Source: Limnobacter alexandrii (GTDB taxonomy: Bacteria > Pseudomonadota > Gammaproteobacteria > Burkholderiales > Burkholderiaceae_B). Taken from it: DNA of 64,000 nucleotides. The stretch spans positions 1,401,666 through 1,465,665 of the forward strand of contig NZ_SWKN01000006.1 in the NCBI RefSeq assembly GCF_005871185.1. The letters are read 5' to 3'. The notes beneath the pieces are model-generated. The model saw only the letters and a program-made list of their open reading frames with translations. It made no database searches and had not been told where the DNA came from. A program made the translations under genes and the position numbers. Below are positions 50,478-60,020 of this stretch, in pieces; within the stretch, counting starts at the first letter, position 1, and the number at the start of each line of letters is the position of its first letter.

Positions 50478-52223
50478 ATGCGCAAAACTCTGCTTAGCGC
50501 GATGGTAGCAACCGCACTGGCGATTCCAGCAGTGGCTTCAGCCGCTGTGACAGACGCAATGATTCAAAACGATGCCAAATCCACAGGCGATGTATTGTCT
50601 TGGGGTATTGGTACAGAGGGTCAGCGTTACAGCCCATTGAAAGACATCAACGTATCGAACATTGGCAAGCTGGTTCCAGCCTGGTCATTCTCGTTCGGTG
50701 GTGAAAAACAGCGTGGTCAAGAAAGCCAGCCGCTGATTCACAACGGCAAGATGTTCGTAACCGGTTCCTACTCACGCATTTACGCACTGAATGCTTCAAC
50801 AGGTGAAAAACTGTGGAAGTACGAGCACCGTCTGCCAGAAGGCATCATGCCTTGCTGTGACGTGGTGAACCGTGGTGCAGCCCTGTATGACAACCTGGTG
50901 ATTTTCGCGACACTGGATGCCCAGTTGATCGCATTGGACCAGAACACCGGCAAGGTGGTTTGGAAGGACAAGATTGACGACTACGCAGCTGGTTACTCCA
51001 ACACGGCTGCACCCATCATCGCCAATGGTTTGGTGTTGACAGGTGTATCCGGTGGTGAATTTGGTGTGGTAGGCCGTGTTGAAGCACGCAATGCTAAAAC
51101 AGGTGAAATGGTTTGGCTGCGCCCAACCGTTGAAGGCCACATGGGTTATGTGTGGGACAAAGACGGCAACAAGAAAGAAGCTGGCATTTCCGGTACCACC
51201 AATGCGACCTGGAAAGGCGACATGTGGAAAACCGGCGGTGCAGCAACCTGGCTGGGCGGTACATACGACAGCAAAACAGGTCTGGCCTATTTCGGTACTG
51301 GTAACCCAGCACCCTGGAACAGCCACCTGCGCCCAGGCGACAACCTGTACTCCACTGCCACCGTTGCTGTTGATGTAAAAACAGGTCAGATCAAGTGGCA
51401 CTACCAGTCCACACCCAACGACGGTTGGGACTACGACGGTGTGAACGAGTTCATCACCTTTGACATGAATGGCAAGCGTGTTGGCGCCAAAGCCGACCGC
51501 AACGGTTTCATGTATGTGAATGACGCCACAACCGGCAAGCTGGAAAACGCCTTCCCCTTCGTGAAGAAAATCACATGGGCCAAGGGCATCGACATGAAGA
51601 CAGGTCGCCCGATTTTCGACCCGGCCAACCGCCCTGGTGACCCCACCAAGATGGACGGCAAGAAAGGCGAAACCGTATTCTCTGCACCTTCATTCCTCGG
51701 TGGCAAGAACCAGCAGCCAATGGCTTACAGCCCTGACACAGGTCTGTTCTACGTTCCTGCCAACGAGTGGGGCATGGAGATCTGGAACGAGCCAATCACC
51801 TACAAGAAAGGTGCTGCTTACCTGGGCGCTGGTTTCACCATCAAGACATTGCCTGGCTTTGACTACATCGGCGCGCTGCGTGCGATGAACCCCAAGACCG
51901 GCAAGATCGAGTGGGAAATCACGAACAACGCGCCTCTGTGGGGCGGTGTTTTGACCACTGGCGGTAACCTGGTGTTCTGGGGTACTCCAGAAGGTTTCCT
52001 GAAGGCAGCTGATGCGAAAACCGGTAAGGAAGTGTGGAAATTCCAGACAGGTTCTGGTGTTGTAGCACCTCCCGTGACCTGGAAGGACAAAGACGGTCAG
52101 CAGTATGTGGCTGTTGTGTCTGGTTGGGGTGGCGCTGTTCCCTTGTGGGGCGGTGACGTAGCCAGCAAAGTGAACTACCTTGAACAAGGCGGTTCCGTGT
52201 GGGTATTCAAACTGATGAAGTAA
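50478..52223 (+). CDS. PQQ-dependent alcohol dehydrogenase (ExaA/PedE-like), main copy
   Basis: A 581-residue periplasmic quinoprotein (signal ending ASAAV). The vicinal Cys126-Cys127 disulfide is in IMPCCDVVN. Catalytic Asp299 lies in AVDVKTG, with Lys at +2 where lanthanide-dependent enzymes have Asp, so Ca2+ and PQQ are expected. The propeller W-motifs recur, e.g. [11 protein letters not shown]. Codons such as AAG, AAC and GGT are used more than in neighbours, as in highly expressed genes. GAGAGGAG serves as ribosome site. It should oxidise primary alcohols to aldehydes, passed on to ExaC. The cytochrome c550 gene usually beside it is absent. Confidence 0.9.
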   Translation: MRKTLLSAMVATALAIPAVASAAVTDAMIQNDAKSTGDVLSWGIGTEGQRYSPLKDINVSNIGKLVPAWSFSFGGEKQRGQESQPLIHNGKMFVTGSYSRIYALNASTGEKLWKYEHRLPEGIMPCCDVVNRGAALYDNLVIFATLDAQLIALDQNTGKVVWKDKIDDYAAGYSNTAAPIIANGLVLTGVSGGEFGVVGRVEARNAKTGEMVWLRPTVEGHMGYVWDKDGNKKEAGISGTTNATWKGDMWKTGGAATWLGGTYDSKTGLAYFGTGNPAPWNSHLRPGDNLYSTATVAVDVKTGQIKWHYQSTPNDGWDYDGVNEFITFDMNGKRVGAKADRNGFMYVNDATTGKLENAFPFVKKITWAKGIDMKTGRPIFDPANRPGDPTKMDGKKGETVFSAPSFLGGKNQQPMAYSPDTGLFYVPANEWGMEIWNEPITYKKGAAYLGAGFTIKTLPGFDYIGALRAMNPKTGKIEWEITNNAPLWGGVLTTGGNLVFWGTPEGFLKAADAKTGKEVWKFQTGSGVVAPPVTWKDKDGQQYVAVVSGWGGAVPLWGGDVASKVNYLEQGGSVWVFKLMK

Positions 52224-52458
52224 TCAGTTTGTGAAGTACACCAAACTGCCCCGTGCGGGGTGGTTTGGTGAGTAGTGAAGTAGTAGAGCGTTTAGAAGTG
52301 TTGTCATTTTCACCCCCAAGTTTTCTGCCTGCTCCGCAGGGAACTTATTGACGCAAACGGTTTGATCAAATTGCTCCTTGGGACCTTTTTCCGGCATTGA
52401 TTGGGAGCTGGAAAAAGTTGTGGCGGTTTGAGAGTCTCCTAAACGAATGCGTCTTTTC
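52224..52458. other. Intergenic stretch downstream of the alcohol dehydrogenase
   Basis: Apart from the hairpin at 52240-52267 I see no gene. It ends at a strong terminator (52459-52485), so the dehydrogenase transcript may have a long 3' tail, or a small RNA may end there. Confidence 0.35.
52240..52267. other. Hairpin after the alcohol dehydrogenase gene
   Basis: CCAAAC and GTTTGG enclose CCCC-GTGC-GGGG in a long stem-loop without a T-tract. It may stabilise the 3' end of the mRNA. Confidence 0.4.
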
Positions 52459-52485
52459 TGCCCGGCCTTGAGCCGGGCATTTTTT
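52459..52485 (+). terminator. Strong intrinsic terminator
   Basis: TGCCCGGC and GCCGGGCA pair perfectly around CTTGA, followed by TTTTTT. Confidence 0.85.
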
Positions 52486-52499
52486 CGCCTATCCTCAGA

Positions 52500-53402
52500 G
52501 TGAGTGATCCAAAAACCCGGTTTTTTGGTTTTCTCGATGGCAGATTGATAATCGGGAGTTTCCATCCCCAGCACCCAATCATGTCTGAAGTCATTTCACC
52601 CGCAATTCGCCAGAAAGTTCTTCAATCTGCAAATTCTGTCATCGAGCTTCGACCACTTGGAGTAGTGCTTGCTGTGGATGGCAGTGCAGCAGTGCTTCGT
52701 GAACCCCACACTGCACCGGTTCAAAACCAATACATCGTGATCGATATTAAAACCGGCAAGCCAGAAGTTTCTGGTCGGGAGGTGTTGGCGGAAGGTGCGA
52801 TGGCTGCGATTAACTGCACGGCGGCGGTGGTTGCGGGGGTTGTGACGTTGGGGGGTGGTGTTGGTGCGCCATTTTCAGGTGGTACAAGCTTGGCGGTATC
52901 GGCGGTGGCGGGTGCGGCGACCGCTGCCACTGCCTTAAGCTGTGGTAATTCGTTCGTCAGAACCACTAATGCAATATTTTCACCAGGTGTTAATCAGCGC
53001 CTCGATGAACTGCCTGCCTACAAAACGACTTTGCAGGTTCTGGATGGTGTGTCGCTTTTGGGTGTGGGTGCATCTGCAATGGCAGCGCGCCGTGCTGTAA
53101 AAGTTTTGAGTAATGCCGGTGTGAATATTCCCGCTGCTTTGACGGGTAATGTCAACAGGCAACAGGCTACTTTGTTGACCAAGGAAATGATCAAACTTCG
53201 CAGGCCAAATGTTTCCAACGGGGAATTGAAAAAACTGATTCGAAGTGGCAGAGAACCCAAACGTTATTCGCGACAAGAAATATCAATTGGTGCCCTTAAA
53301 AGTTTGAAAGATTCGATTGCTGCGGGACTGTCGTTTTTGTCGAGTACTTTGGATGGTCATGTTAAGGAACTTAGCATTTACCTTGTGGACTTGGCATCAT
53401 GA
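52500..53402 (+). CDS. Glycine-rich hydrophobic-core protein, possible toxin-like partner of a membrane protein
   Basis: 300 residues from GTG 52500, or 273 from ATG 52581; neither has a good ribosome site. A soluble start with VLREPHTAPVQNQYIVIDIKTG is followed by a Gly/Ala-rich hydrophobic stretch (about 97-150, AAVVAGVVTLGGGVGAPF onward). The C-terminal half is basic and ends VKELSIYLVDLAS. It resembles uncharacterised proteobacterial proteins sometimes mislabelled NAD synthetase; no synthetase motif is present. It overlaps by 4 bases the next gene, a small four-helix membrane protein. A pore-forming-type toxin with membrane immunity is one reading of such a pair, but it is only inference. 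Confidence 0.45.
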   Translation: MSDPKTRFFGFLDGRLIIGSFHPQHPIMSEVISPAIRQKVLQSANSVIELRPLGVVLAVDGSAAVLREPHTAPVQNQYIVIDIKTGKPEVSGREVLAEGAMAAINCTAAVVAGVVTLGGGVGAPFSGGTSLAVSAVAGAATAATALSCGNSFVRTTNAIFSPGVNQRLDELPAYKTTLQVLDGVSLLGVGASAMAARRAVKVLSNAGVNIPAALTGNVNRQQATLLTKEMIKLRRPNVSNGELKKLIRSGREPKRYSRQEISIGALKSLKDSIAAGLSFLSSTLDGHVKELSIYLVDLAS

Positions 53403-53776
53403 AATTCATTTTGCCCCCTCCCTATATTTGGTCGTTATACATTGTTAGCACGGTGCTTACATTGTCCTCACACTTTGCTGTTGTTGATCATTTGTTCGTA
53501 AATCTCGAATGGTGGGGAGTACAAATTGGACTTGGACTTGCTTCTTTGTATAGTGTATTGACTGCACGGCAGCTTTACACGCACGGGCGGCTGTGGCCCA
53601 AGAAAGCCTTGTTGCTGGTATTTCCTTTGGCTTTTTTGCATCTGTTGCCTGATGTGCCCATACCTTATGGTGTGGGGCTTTGTGTCGTTACCCTGCTTTT
53701 TTGGTGTGTCGCTTATTACCTGAGTGGTCGTTTGGTTGCGGTCAGCCCGTATGGCGGGCCATCGGGTTATTTATAA
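53399..53776 (+). CDS. Small four-helix membrane protein, possible immunity partner
   Basis: 125 residues, almost entirely hydrophobic, with four predicted helices (about 8-25, 35-55, 68-86 and 92-110) separated by short basic loops. The ATG overlaps the stop of the preceding gene (ATGA), so the two are coupled. It is followed directly by a strong bidirectional terminator. No named family recognised. The tight pairing with a Gly-rich hydrophobic protein suggests that the two work together. Confidence 0.5.
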   Translation: MKFILPPPYIWSLYIVSTVLTLSSHFAVVDHLFVNLEWWGVQIGLGLASLYSVLTARQLYTHGRLWPKKALLLVFPLAFLHLLPDVPIPYGVGLCVVTLLFWCVAYYLSGRLVAVSPYGGPSGYL

Positions 53777-53804
53777 AAAAGCCCGACATAAGTCGGGCTT
53801 TTTT
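53775..53804. terminator. Bidirectional intrinsic terminator
   Basis: AAAAAAGCCCGAC and GTCGGGCTTTTTT form a 13-bp symmetric stem around ATAA, between convergent genes. Confidence 0.9.
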
Positions 53805-53821
53805 CTGTCTACAAAACTGAA

Positions 53822-55099
53822 TCAGAACTTGTAAGACACCTGACCTGAAAGAATGAAAGCATCACCTTCGGCGGTCCCCAACACGCGGCTTTGTGCGCCA
53901 CCGGCGCCTTCCGTGCTGTCAATTTTTGCCTTGTCTGGCATCACGTATTGAAAGGCCACATCGAAGGTTGTGGCTTTGTCGAACTTGTACTGTGAACCAA
54001 CTGCCAAGGTAATGCGGTCTTCATCAGGCAAACGCACTTTGCGACGCTCATCCGGTACGGGTGTCATGTCGTAAGCCACACCCGCTTTCAAATTGATGGT
54101 GTCGCTGTATTTGTAAATACCACCCACCGCAAAGCGCCAGCTGTTTTTCCACTCGTAGTCTTGAACCGGAATCGGTGCGGCACCAGCTCCGGCGTTCACG
54201 CGATCAAACTGAAGTTTTTGAATGGTAGTCCACTCGGTCCATGTGGCATCAGCCAACAATTGCCATTTGGGGTTCAAGTCAGTCACGCTTGAAATGCTTA
54301 AGGATGAGGGTAGGCGAATTTTGCTGCTTAGGTCGCTGTTTTGAGTGGCTGCTGCAGGACCGCTGAATGTCACGTTCCCTTCAAGATCCTGCTCAATTGC
54401 TGAGCGGTAAGCGACGCCAACGCGCGTTGCTGGAGTCAATTGACCCATCACACCCAAGTTGAAGCCGTAGCCCCAGCCATCGCCCGCAATGGTAGTCAAC
54501 GATTCCGTGTTCAGTCCAAGTACGGTAGAACTGCTCAATTTGGCATCCAGTTTCTGTGCTGATACACCTGCACCCACTGACCACTGTTCGTTCACCTTGT
54601 ATGAGACAGAGGGATTGATGTTCACCGATTTGATGTCAGAAGTGATGCCCTGAAAGCGACCGATCCAGTCTGGCTGATAGTCAGTTTTCAAGCCGAATGG
54701 TGTAGCAACCGATAAACCGAAATTGATTTTGTCGTTGAAGGGTAGAACCAAGTGGAAGTTCGGAATGTAACCTTCAGATCCGAAATCACCCACATTGCGA
54801 CCGGTGTTGGTGGTCATGGCAGGTGGGGTTGTTGTGCCTTCATTGTTGAACTCACTGTTCAAATCAATGTAATGCCCACCCAGCACCACTTGGCGTTCTT
54901 TCAGGCGGCTCATGCTGGCGGGGTTGAACCAGGCCGCGCTGGCGTCTTCACCAATGGCGGCTTTGCCTGCGTAGGCCACGCCGGCACCACTGGCGTTTTG
55001 CTCAAGCAATGCGAAGCCTGCAGCCTGCACTGAACCGGCCATGCACAGTGTGGCAATGGCGGTGGAGATGATTTTGAATTGAAAAGCGGATTGTTTCAT
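53822..55099 (-). CDS. FadL/OmpP1 family outer-membrane transporter
   Basis: A 425-residue beta-barrel of the FadL/TodX family for hydrophobic substrates. The signal peptide ends SVQAAG. Typical N-terminal plug sequence follows: GFALLEQNASGAGVAYAGKAAIGEDASAAWFNPASM (NPA motif). The chain ends in an aromatic residue (YKF). It is placed downstream of the PQQ-associated ABC transporter genes and could admit long-chain or aromatic alcohols for oxidation in the periplasm. An inverted repeat and an ACGATCGT palindrome lie upstream, so it may have its own control. Confidence 0.88.
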   Translation of the reverse strand: MKQSAFQFKIISTAIATLCMAGSVQAAGFALLEQNASGAGVAYAGKAAIGEDASAAWFNPASMSRLKERQVVLGGHYIDLNSEFNNEGTTTPPAMTTNTGRNVGDFGSEGYIPNFHLVLPFNDKINFGLSVATPFGLKTDYQPDWIGRFQGITSDIKSVNINPSVSYKVNEQWSVGAGVSAQKLDAKLSSSTVLGLNTESLTTIAGDGWGYGFNLGVMGQLTPATRVGVAYRSAIEQDLEGNVTFSGPAAATQNSDLSSKIRLPSSLSISSVTDLNPKWQLLADATWTEWTTIQKLQFDRVNAGAGAAPIPVQDYEWKNSWRFAVGGIYKYSDTINLKAGVAYDMTPVPDERRKVRLPDEDRITLAVGSQYKFDKATTFDVAFQYVMPDKAKIDSTEGAGGAQSRVLGTAEGDAFILSGQVSYKF

Positions 55100-55179
55100 G
55101 TCGTCCTCTTGGATCCGTTTTAGGAATGGAAATTTGCGAGGACATTGTAGGTAAAAATACGAACGATCGTGCTTTAAAA

Positions 55180-55200
55180 TTGTAGAGTTATTCTCTACAA
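55180..55200 (-). terminator. A-T-rich hairpin after the ABC permease gene (or operator before fadL-like gene)
   Basis: TTGTAGAG and CTCTACAA flank a 5-base loop and are followed on the minus strand by TTTT. A palindromic ACGATCGT lies next to it at about 55164-55171, TetR-operator-like. Confidence 0.45.
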
Positions 55201-55221
55201 AATCTAACTAAAAATAGTATT

Positions 55222-56037
55222 TTATTGATTTAAGGGCACTGCAGCACCACTTTGAGAGAACTTCCAGGTGGCCACCACCAGCATGGCGACGGTGGCAATT
55301 GCCAGAACGGATGCACTGAACAACACGCTGAATTCAGCATGGCTGCTGAAGGAATGGCGCAGCAGATCGACGCAATAAGAAAAGGGGTTGAGCAAGGCCA
55401 CCCAGCGTGCCAGCGCGGGCATTGGATCGATCGGGTACAACGCGCCACTGAAGAAAAACACCGGAAAAATTACGAAGTTCATCATGACCGCAAAGCCGTC
55501 GATGCTTTTTGCAAAAGTGCCGCACAGCACACCCAATGCTGCGCAAGCCAAAGCAGCCAATACGGCGCCGGGCAGCAGCACATGCAACTGGGGCCACAAG
55601 GTGCGGCCAACCCAAGGCAGTACATTCTGCAAATCAAAACCCAGCGGAAACAGCAAGGTATAAAGGCCTTCGAAGGCCAGAAGCAAGGTGATCAGCAGGC
55701 CCATTTGAACCAGTGCACCCATGGCGGCTCCCAGGGTTTTGGCAATCAGGATGTGATGGGTTTTCACAGGGGCTGTTACCAGCAATCGCATGGTGCCCGC
55801 GTCTTTGTCCAAAGCAATGCTCAGGCCGCCCACCATGCCGCCAAACAGCAGGGTCATACCCACAATGCCGGGCAACAAACGCGCTGTGTAGTCGCCGCCA
55901 GCCAGTGCCTGCATGCCACCACCGATAATCCACAACCACAGCACAGGGCGAACCATGGCAGCGGCCAGGCGGTCGCGTTGTTTCAACAGCTTTTGGCTTT
56001 CGCGGCGTATCACAGCCCAATAAAAATGCAACAACAT
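55222..56037 (-). CDS. ABC-2 type transporter permease, PQQ-alcohol-oxidation associated (PedC-like)
   Basis: About 271 residues with six transmembrane helices of the ABC-2 permease family. It has a basic start, RRESQKLLKQRDRLAAAMVRP, typical of the group found in quinoprotein alcohol-oxidation clusters, GGLSIALDKDAGTMRLL, and FFSGALYPIDPMP before the last helices. I start at ATG 56037, two bases after the ATPase stop; the frame is open to 56067. With the upstream ATPase it forms an exporter whose substrate is unknown. It may export PQQ or alcohol-derived products. Confidence 0.82.
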   Translation of the reverse strand: MLLHFYWAVIRRESQKLLKQRDRLAAAMVRPVLWLWIIGGGMQALAGGDYTARLLPGIVGMTLLFGGMVGGLSIALDKDAGTMRLLVTAPVKTHHILIAKTLGAAMGALVQMGLLITLLLAFEGLYTLLFPLGFDLQNVLPWVGRTLWPQLHVLLPGAVLAALACAALGVLCGTFAKSIDGFAVMMNFVIFPVFFFSGALYPIDPMPALARWVALLNPFSYCVDLLRHSFSSHAEFSVLFSASVLAIATVAMLVVATWKFSQSGAAVPLNQ

Positions 56038-56039
56038 AC

Positions 56040-56825
56040 TCAGTGCGCTCCGCCGTTCATTTTCCACACAAACCAGTCGGCCAATGTGGCTGTGCGCACG
56101 CTGGTTACGCTTTGATCGGGCAGTTCATCGAGTGCTTGTGCGGGGGTACCTAGCCAGCTTAATTCGCCTTGGTTCAGAAAGCCGACACGGTCACAACTGT
56201 TGGCCTCGTCCATCAAATGCGTAGCAACAAAAATGGTGAGTCCGTCAATGGCTTGCAGGGTTTTCAGGGTTTGCCACACGCTGTTTTTCGAAGGCACATC
56301 AAGCGCTGTGGTGGGTTCATCGAGGATAAGAACGCCAGGTTTGTGCACCATGGCGCGCGCAATGTCTACTAGCCGTTTTTGTCCACCCGAGAGGCTTCCT
56401 ACAGTGCGGTGTAACCAGCTTTGAATCGGGAAAATGGTGTACAGGTGCTCGAGGTTGGCTTTGGTTTGCGCCTTGTTCATGCCTTGCAGGCCCGAGGCAA
56501 ACAGCAGGTTTTCTTCCACAGTCATGAAGCGGTCCAGTGACACCGATTGAAACACAAAGCCCAGATTTTTTCGGGCAAGATCGGCCGCCCTGCGGGTGCT
56601 GTAACCCAGCACGGAGAGCTCCCCTTGGTGGGGTGTGATCAAGCCTGCGATCAGGCTGATCAGGGTTGTTTTGCCTGCGCCGTTGGGGCCCAGCAGGCCA
56701 AACATTTCGCCAGCGTTTAAATCAAGGCTGACATTGCTCAGTGCCCGACGTTCTCCCCAGGAGAAGGACAGGCCCTGTGCGTGCAGGCGGATTGTGTTGT
56801 CGGTTGCGTTGTTGTTGGTGTTCAA
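56040..56825 (-). CDS. ABC transporter ATP-binding protein, PQQ-associated
   Basis: About 261 residues. Walker A is GPNGAGKTT, the Q-loop is FQSVSLD, the signature is LSGGQKRL, Walker B is VLILDEPTTALD, and the switch is ATHLMDE. I favour the TTG start at 56825, which overlaps the pqqE stop as TTGA; an ATG at 56873 lies deeper within pqqE. This ATPase class is commonly found next to PQQ and alcohol dehydrogenase genes. It is cotranscribed with pqqABCDE upstream and the permease downstream. Confidence 0.87.
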   Translation of the reverse strand: MNTNNNATDNTIRLHAQGLSFSWGERRALSNVSLDLNAGEMFGLLGPNGAGKTTLISLIAGLITPHQGELSVLGYSTRRAADLARKNLGFVFQSVSLDRFMTVEENLLFASGLQGMNKAQTKANLEHLYTIFPIQSWLHRTVGSLSGGQKRLVDIARAMVHKPGVLILDEPTTALDVPSKNSVWQTLKTLQAIDGLTIFVATHLMDEANSCDRVGFLNQGELSWLGTPAQALDELPDQSVTSVRTATLADWFVWKMNGGAH

Positions 56826-58018
56826 GAGCCGTTTTTGCTGAGGTGCAAGCTGTTGTGATCGCTGCGATACCATACCACGGGCACCTCGGCTGAATTGGCC
56901 AGCATTTGCTGTTCAGCCTTCTGAACTTTCAGGTAATCGTTGGGGTTGTCTCGACGTTGAGCAGCATTCACGAACTCAAGCACCTTTTCATGCTCAGGCG
57001 ATTTGTGGCACACCGGGTCGGCATTCGTGGCATCACCGGTGATCAGGTAGGCCTGGCAGCGACAACCGCCGTAATCCTTCGCTTTGTCGGGGCAAGTGCG
57101 GCAAGGGTCTTTCATCCAGGCATCGCCACGATAGCGGGTGAAGCCATCGCTTGCATACCAAATGTGTTCAACAGAACTTGTTTTTACATTGGGGAATTCA
57201 AAACCGGGCAACATGCGCGCAGCCTGGCAAGGCAGGGCGGTGCCGTCGGGGCTGATACTGAGAAACACATTGCCCCAACCACTCATGCAGGGCTTGGGTG
57301 TTTTCTCGAAGTAATCGGGCACCACAAACAACAGCTTCATGGTGTTGCCCAGTTTTTCACGCCACGCGGCAACGCGTTCCTCGGCGTGTTTCAGTTGCGC
57401 GTGGGTGGGTATTAACGCCGCCTTGTTTTTGAAGGCCCAGCCGTAGTATTGGGTGTTGGCCAATTCCAGGTATTCAACCCCCAGCTTCACCGCCAGCTCG
57501 ATGATTGAATCGATGTGATCCAGATTCAAGCGGTGCAGCACCACGTTCAACACCATGGGCCATCCCGCCGCTTTCACGGCCGTCGCAATTTCCAGTTTCT
57601 TGGCGAATGTTTTGGTGTCGCTGAGTGCGTCGTTCGCAGCTTGCGTTGCGTCTTGAAAACTCACTTGAATGTGGTCAAGGCCAGCGGCTTTCAATGCATC
57701 CAGCCGGGCGGGTTTCAAGCCAATGCCGGAGGTAATCAGGTTGGTGTAGTAGCCCAGTTCATGGCCGTAAGCCACCAGTTCTTCGAGGTCGTCGCGCAGC
57801 AAAGGCTCGCCACCCGAGAAGCCCAGTTGCACCGCGCCCAAGGCACGGGCCTGCTTCATGGTCTCTTTCCATTCGGCGGTGCTTAGTTCATTCGTGTTGG
57901 TTTTGTAATCAACCGGGTTGTAGCAGAACACACAGTGTAGCGGACAGCGGTAGGTCAGCTCGGCCAGCAGCCACAGGGGGCCGGCAGGGCGCATGTTTTG
58001 CTCGCTCAGGCTGTTCAT
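56822..58018 (-). CDS. pqqE: PqqE, radical SAM PqqA Glu-Tyr cross-linking enzyme
   Basis: A 398-residue radical SAM enzyme that forms the carbon-carbon bond between Glu and Tyr of PqqA, the first step of PQQ synthesis. The cluster motif C-x3-C-x2-C is at Cys25, Cys29 and Cys32 (YRCPLHCVFC), followed by GGEPLLRDDLEEL. The C-terminal SPASM region keeps its cysteines (SGWGNVFLSISPDGTALPC, DPCRTC, GGCRCQAY, VCHKSPEH). It is coupled to pqqD by an ATGA overlap. It acts in the cytoplasm with PqqD bound to PqqA. Confidence 0.96.
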   Translation of the reverse strand: MNSLSEQNMRPAGPLWLLAELTYRCPLHCVFCYNPVDYKTNTNELSTAEWKETMKQARALGAVQLGFSGGEPLLRDDLEELVAYGHELGYYTNLITSGIGLKPARLDALKAAGLDHIQVSFQDATQAANDALSDTKTFAKKLEIATAVKAAGWPMVLNVVLHRLNLDHIDSIIELAVKLGVEYLELANTQYYGWAFKNKAALIPTHAQLKHAEERVAAWREKLGNTMKLLFVVPDYFEKTPKPCMSGWGNVFLSISPDGTALPCQAARMLPGFEFPNVKTSSVEHIWYASDGFTRYRGDAWMKDPCRTCPDKAKDYGGCRCQAYLITGDATNADPVCHKSPEHEKVLEFVNAAQRRDNPNDYLKVQKAEQQMLANSAEVPVVWYRSDHNSLHLSKNGS

Positions 58019-58296
58019 GCGTCCAGCCAGTTTCGACGTGCGGCTTCTTCCAGCATGCTGCGCACATCGGCGTCCAGTCCGCTTGCGCTGAACTTGGCTT
58101 CAAGTGCGGCAACAATATCCACCACTGTTCGGGTGCCGTCGCACAGCAGCAAAATTTCGCTGGCCGACTGGTTCAGTTTCACCATGCCCTCGGGGTACAA
58201 GAGCACATGTGTTTTTTGTGCTTCTTCGTACTGAAGACGGAACAAGCGATTTAGTTTTGGGTATTCCGGCAAAACTGGGTTGGTCTCGGTGCTCAT
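58015..58296 (-). CDS. pqqD: PqqD, PqqA peptide chaperone
   Basis: About 93 residues from ATG 58296, which overlaps the pqqC stop (ATGA). The chain shows the small winged-helix fold of the family: [29 protein letters not shown], then [19 protein letters not shown]. PqqD binds PqqA and presents it to PqqE. Like its neighbours it is one link in the pqqABCDE chain. Confidence 0.93.
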   Translation of the reverse strand: MSTETNPVLPEYPKLNRLFRLQYEEAQKTHVLLYPEGMVKLNQSASEILLLCDGTRTVVDIVAALEAKFSASGLDADVRSMLEEAARRNWLDA

Positions 58297-59018
58297 TGTT
58301 TCTTCTGTTTTGTTTTGGCAGGTTTGTCGGGGTAAGCCAGCGCAATCGCATCTGACATGCTCCACAACACATCCAGTTTAAATTGAAGAATTTCAAGTGC
58401 GCGTTCCTGCTGTGCGCGGGTCTTGAAATAATTCAGTGTCACTTCCAAACCGTGTTCTACATCGCGCTGCGCCAAACTGATTCGCGACCGAAAATAATTC
58501 AAGCCTTCAGGTGCCACCCACTTGTAATCTTTGGGCCAGTTGCTCAAGCGTTGTTTGTGAATTTCCGGCGCAAACATTTCGGTTAGCGATGAACACACCG
58601 CTTCTTGCCAAGGCGCGCGGCGCGCAAAATTCACATAAGCATCCACGGCAAAGCGCACACCGGGCAACACCAGTTGCTGGCTCCAAAGCGTGTCTTTGTC
58701 GATGCCAACTGCCTCGCCCAAGCGGCTCCAGGCTTCAATACCACCGGCGTTGCCTTCCCAGCCATCGTGGTCGAGAATACGCTGCACCCAACGTCGGCGT
58801 GTTTCGCGGTCGTCGCAATTGGCCATTACAGCGGCGTCTTTTTGCGGAATGCACACCTGGTAGTAAAAACGATTGGCTACCCAGCCACGCAATTGTTCAC
58901 GGCTTAGTTTGCCTTCCCGCATGGCCACATTGAAAGGGTGGTGGATGTGGTAGCGGTCGCCTTTGGCGCGCAAGCGTTCTTCGAACTCTTTTTTGCTCCA
59001 GGCTTTGTTGCTGCTCAT
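58293..59018 (-). CDS. pqqC: PqqC, pyrroloquinoline-quinone synthase
   Basis: A 241-residue helical oxidase that performs the final ring closure and eight-electron oxidation to PQQ using oxygen, without metal. Recognisable segments are [32 protein letters not shown], the catalytic-pocket [24 protein letters not shown], and [23 protein letters not shown] overlaps join it to pqqB upstream and pqqD downstream. The C-terminus carries an extra Lys/Gln-rich tail. Confidence 0.96.
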   Translation of the reverse strand: MSSNKAWSKKEFEERLRAKGDRYHIHHPFNVAMREGKLSREQLRGWVANRFYYQVCIPQKDAAVMANCDDRETRRRWVQRILDHDGWEGNAGGIEAWSRLGEAVGIDKDTLWSQQLVLPGVRFAVDAYVNFARRAPWQEAVCSSLTEMFAPEIHKQRLSNWPKDYKWVAPEGLNYFRSRISLAQRDVEHGLEVTLNYFKTRAQQERALEILQFKLDVLWSMSDAIALAYPDKPAKTKQKKQ

Positions 59019-59947
59019 GCAAGAATCTCCATGCCATCGTAGGACACTTCAATTCCATTGTCGGCCAGTATGGCGCGTTCGTCGCCATGCTCGTACAGAA
59101 TCGGATTGGTGTTGTTGATGTGAATCAGGATTTTGCGTTGGCCCTCGAACTGGCTCAGCTGGCTGATCATGCCAGAACCGCGCTGACCCGGTTTGTCGGT
59201 TTGTGGCAAGTGGCCCATGTCAGCGGCCATTTTTTGCGAAAACCCTTGCGTGACCATTTCATCTTCGGTCCAGAAGGTGCCATCGACCATCAACACATCG
59301 GCTTGTTGCATGTAGGGCAAAATATCAGGCGTAATTTCACCAAGCCCAGGTGCATAAAACACTTTCTTGCCGGTGTTGGTGTCTTCAATCAACAAACCAA
59401 TGTTGTCGCCACGGCGTTGCGCGTAGCGGCTGGGGGAGTAGGGCGGTGCCTTGCTAATCAAGGGGATTGATTTAATCTTGATGCTGTCCAGCGGGCTGAT
59501 GGTCAATGGGTCATCGCACTCGGTGCACAAGGGCGTCCATTTCACGCCGCAATAAAATCCAAGGGTGGGAACCAATGGCAAGCCGTTGGTCAGGTCTTCC
59601 CACACCGCTGGTGTTGTGAACAGGCGCATGGGGGTTTTGCCCTCTCGCATCATCAACAAGCCAGTGGTGTGATCAATTTGTGCGTCCATCAAAATGACAG
59701 CAGAAATGCCTGTGTCGCGCGGGCCGCGGTTGGGCTGCAATTCAGGGGTGTTCTTGATCTGGGTGAGAATGTCGGGTGACGCATTCACCAGAATCCAGTT
59801 GGCTGACCCATCCGATATGGCAATCGACGACTGGGTGCGCACGGTGTAGCCGGGCGCTTTGGCCCTGACAGCTTGGCAATTGTTGCAGTTGCAGTTCCAC
59901 TGCGGGAACCCTCCGCCTGCTGCGGAACCCAGAACTTTGATTTTCAT
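59015..59947 (-). CDS. pqqB: PqqB, MBL-fold hydroxylase of PQQ synthesis
   Basis: 310 residues, beginning with the family signature [18 protein letters not shown] and a Cys pair (NCNNC) that binds zinc. The MBL-type metal site segments are [16 protein letters not shown] and MADMGHLPQ, with HINNTNPIL near the end. PqqB hydroxylates the tyrosine ring during PQQ assembly. It follows pqqA after a terminator-like hairpin, which probably sets the ratio between the peptide and the enzymes. Confidence 0.96.
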   Translation of the reverse strand: MKIKVLGSAAGGGFPQWNCNCNNCQAVRAKAPGYTVRTQSSIAISDGSANWILVNASPDILTQIKNTPELQPNRGPRDTGISAVILMDAQIDHTTGLLMMREGKTPMRLFTTPAVWEDLTNGLPLVPTLGFYCGVKWTPLCTECDDPLTISPLDSIKIKSIPLISKAPPYSPSRYAQRRGDNIGLLIEDTNTGKKVFYAPGLGEITPDILPYMQQADVLMVDGTFWTEDEMVTQGFSQKMAADMGHLPQTDKPGQRGSGMISQLSQFEGQRKILIHINNTNPILYEHGDERAILADNGIEVSYDGMEILA

Positions 59948-59967
59948 AGTTGCTTTTCTTCAGGGGT

Positions 59968-60005
59968 AAAAAAAGCCCCGCCAGCCTGAAAGGCTATCCG
60001 GGGCT
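59968..60005 (-). terminator. Partial terminator (attenuator) between pqqA and pqqB
   Basis: On the minus strand AGCCCCG...AGCCT pairs with AGGCT...CGGGGCT around TTTC, followed by TTTTTTT. It probably ends most transcripts after pqqA. Confidence 0.75.
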
Positions 60006-60020
60006 GTGCGAACCGTCAAA

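Noticed and set aside
52224..52574. 116-codon minus-strand frame after the alcohol dehydrogenase
   Set aside because: It runs through two hairpins including a strong terminator and has no recognisable protein features.
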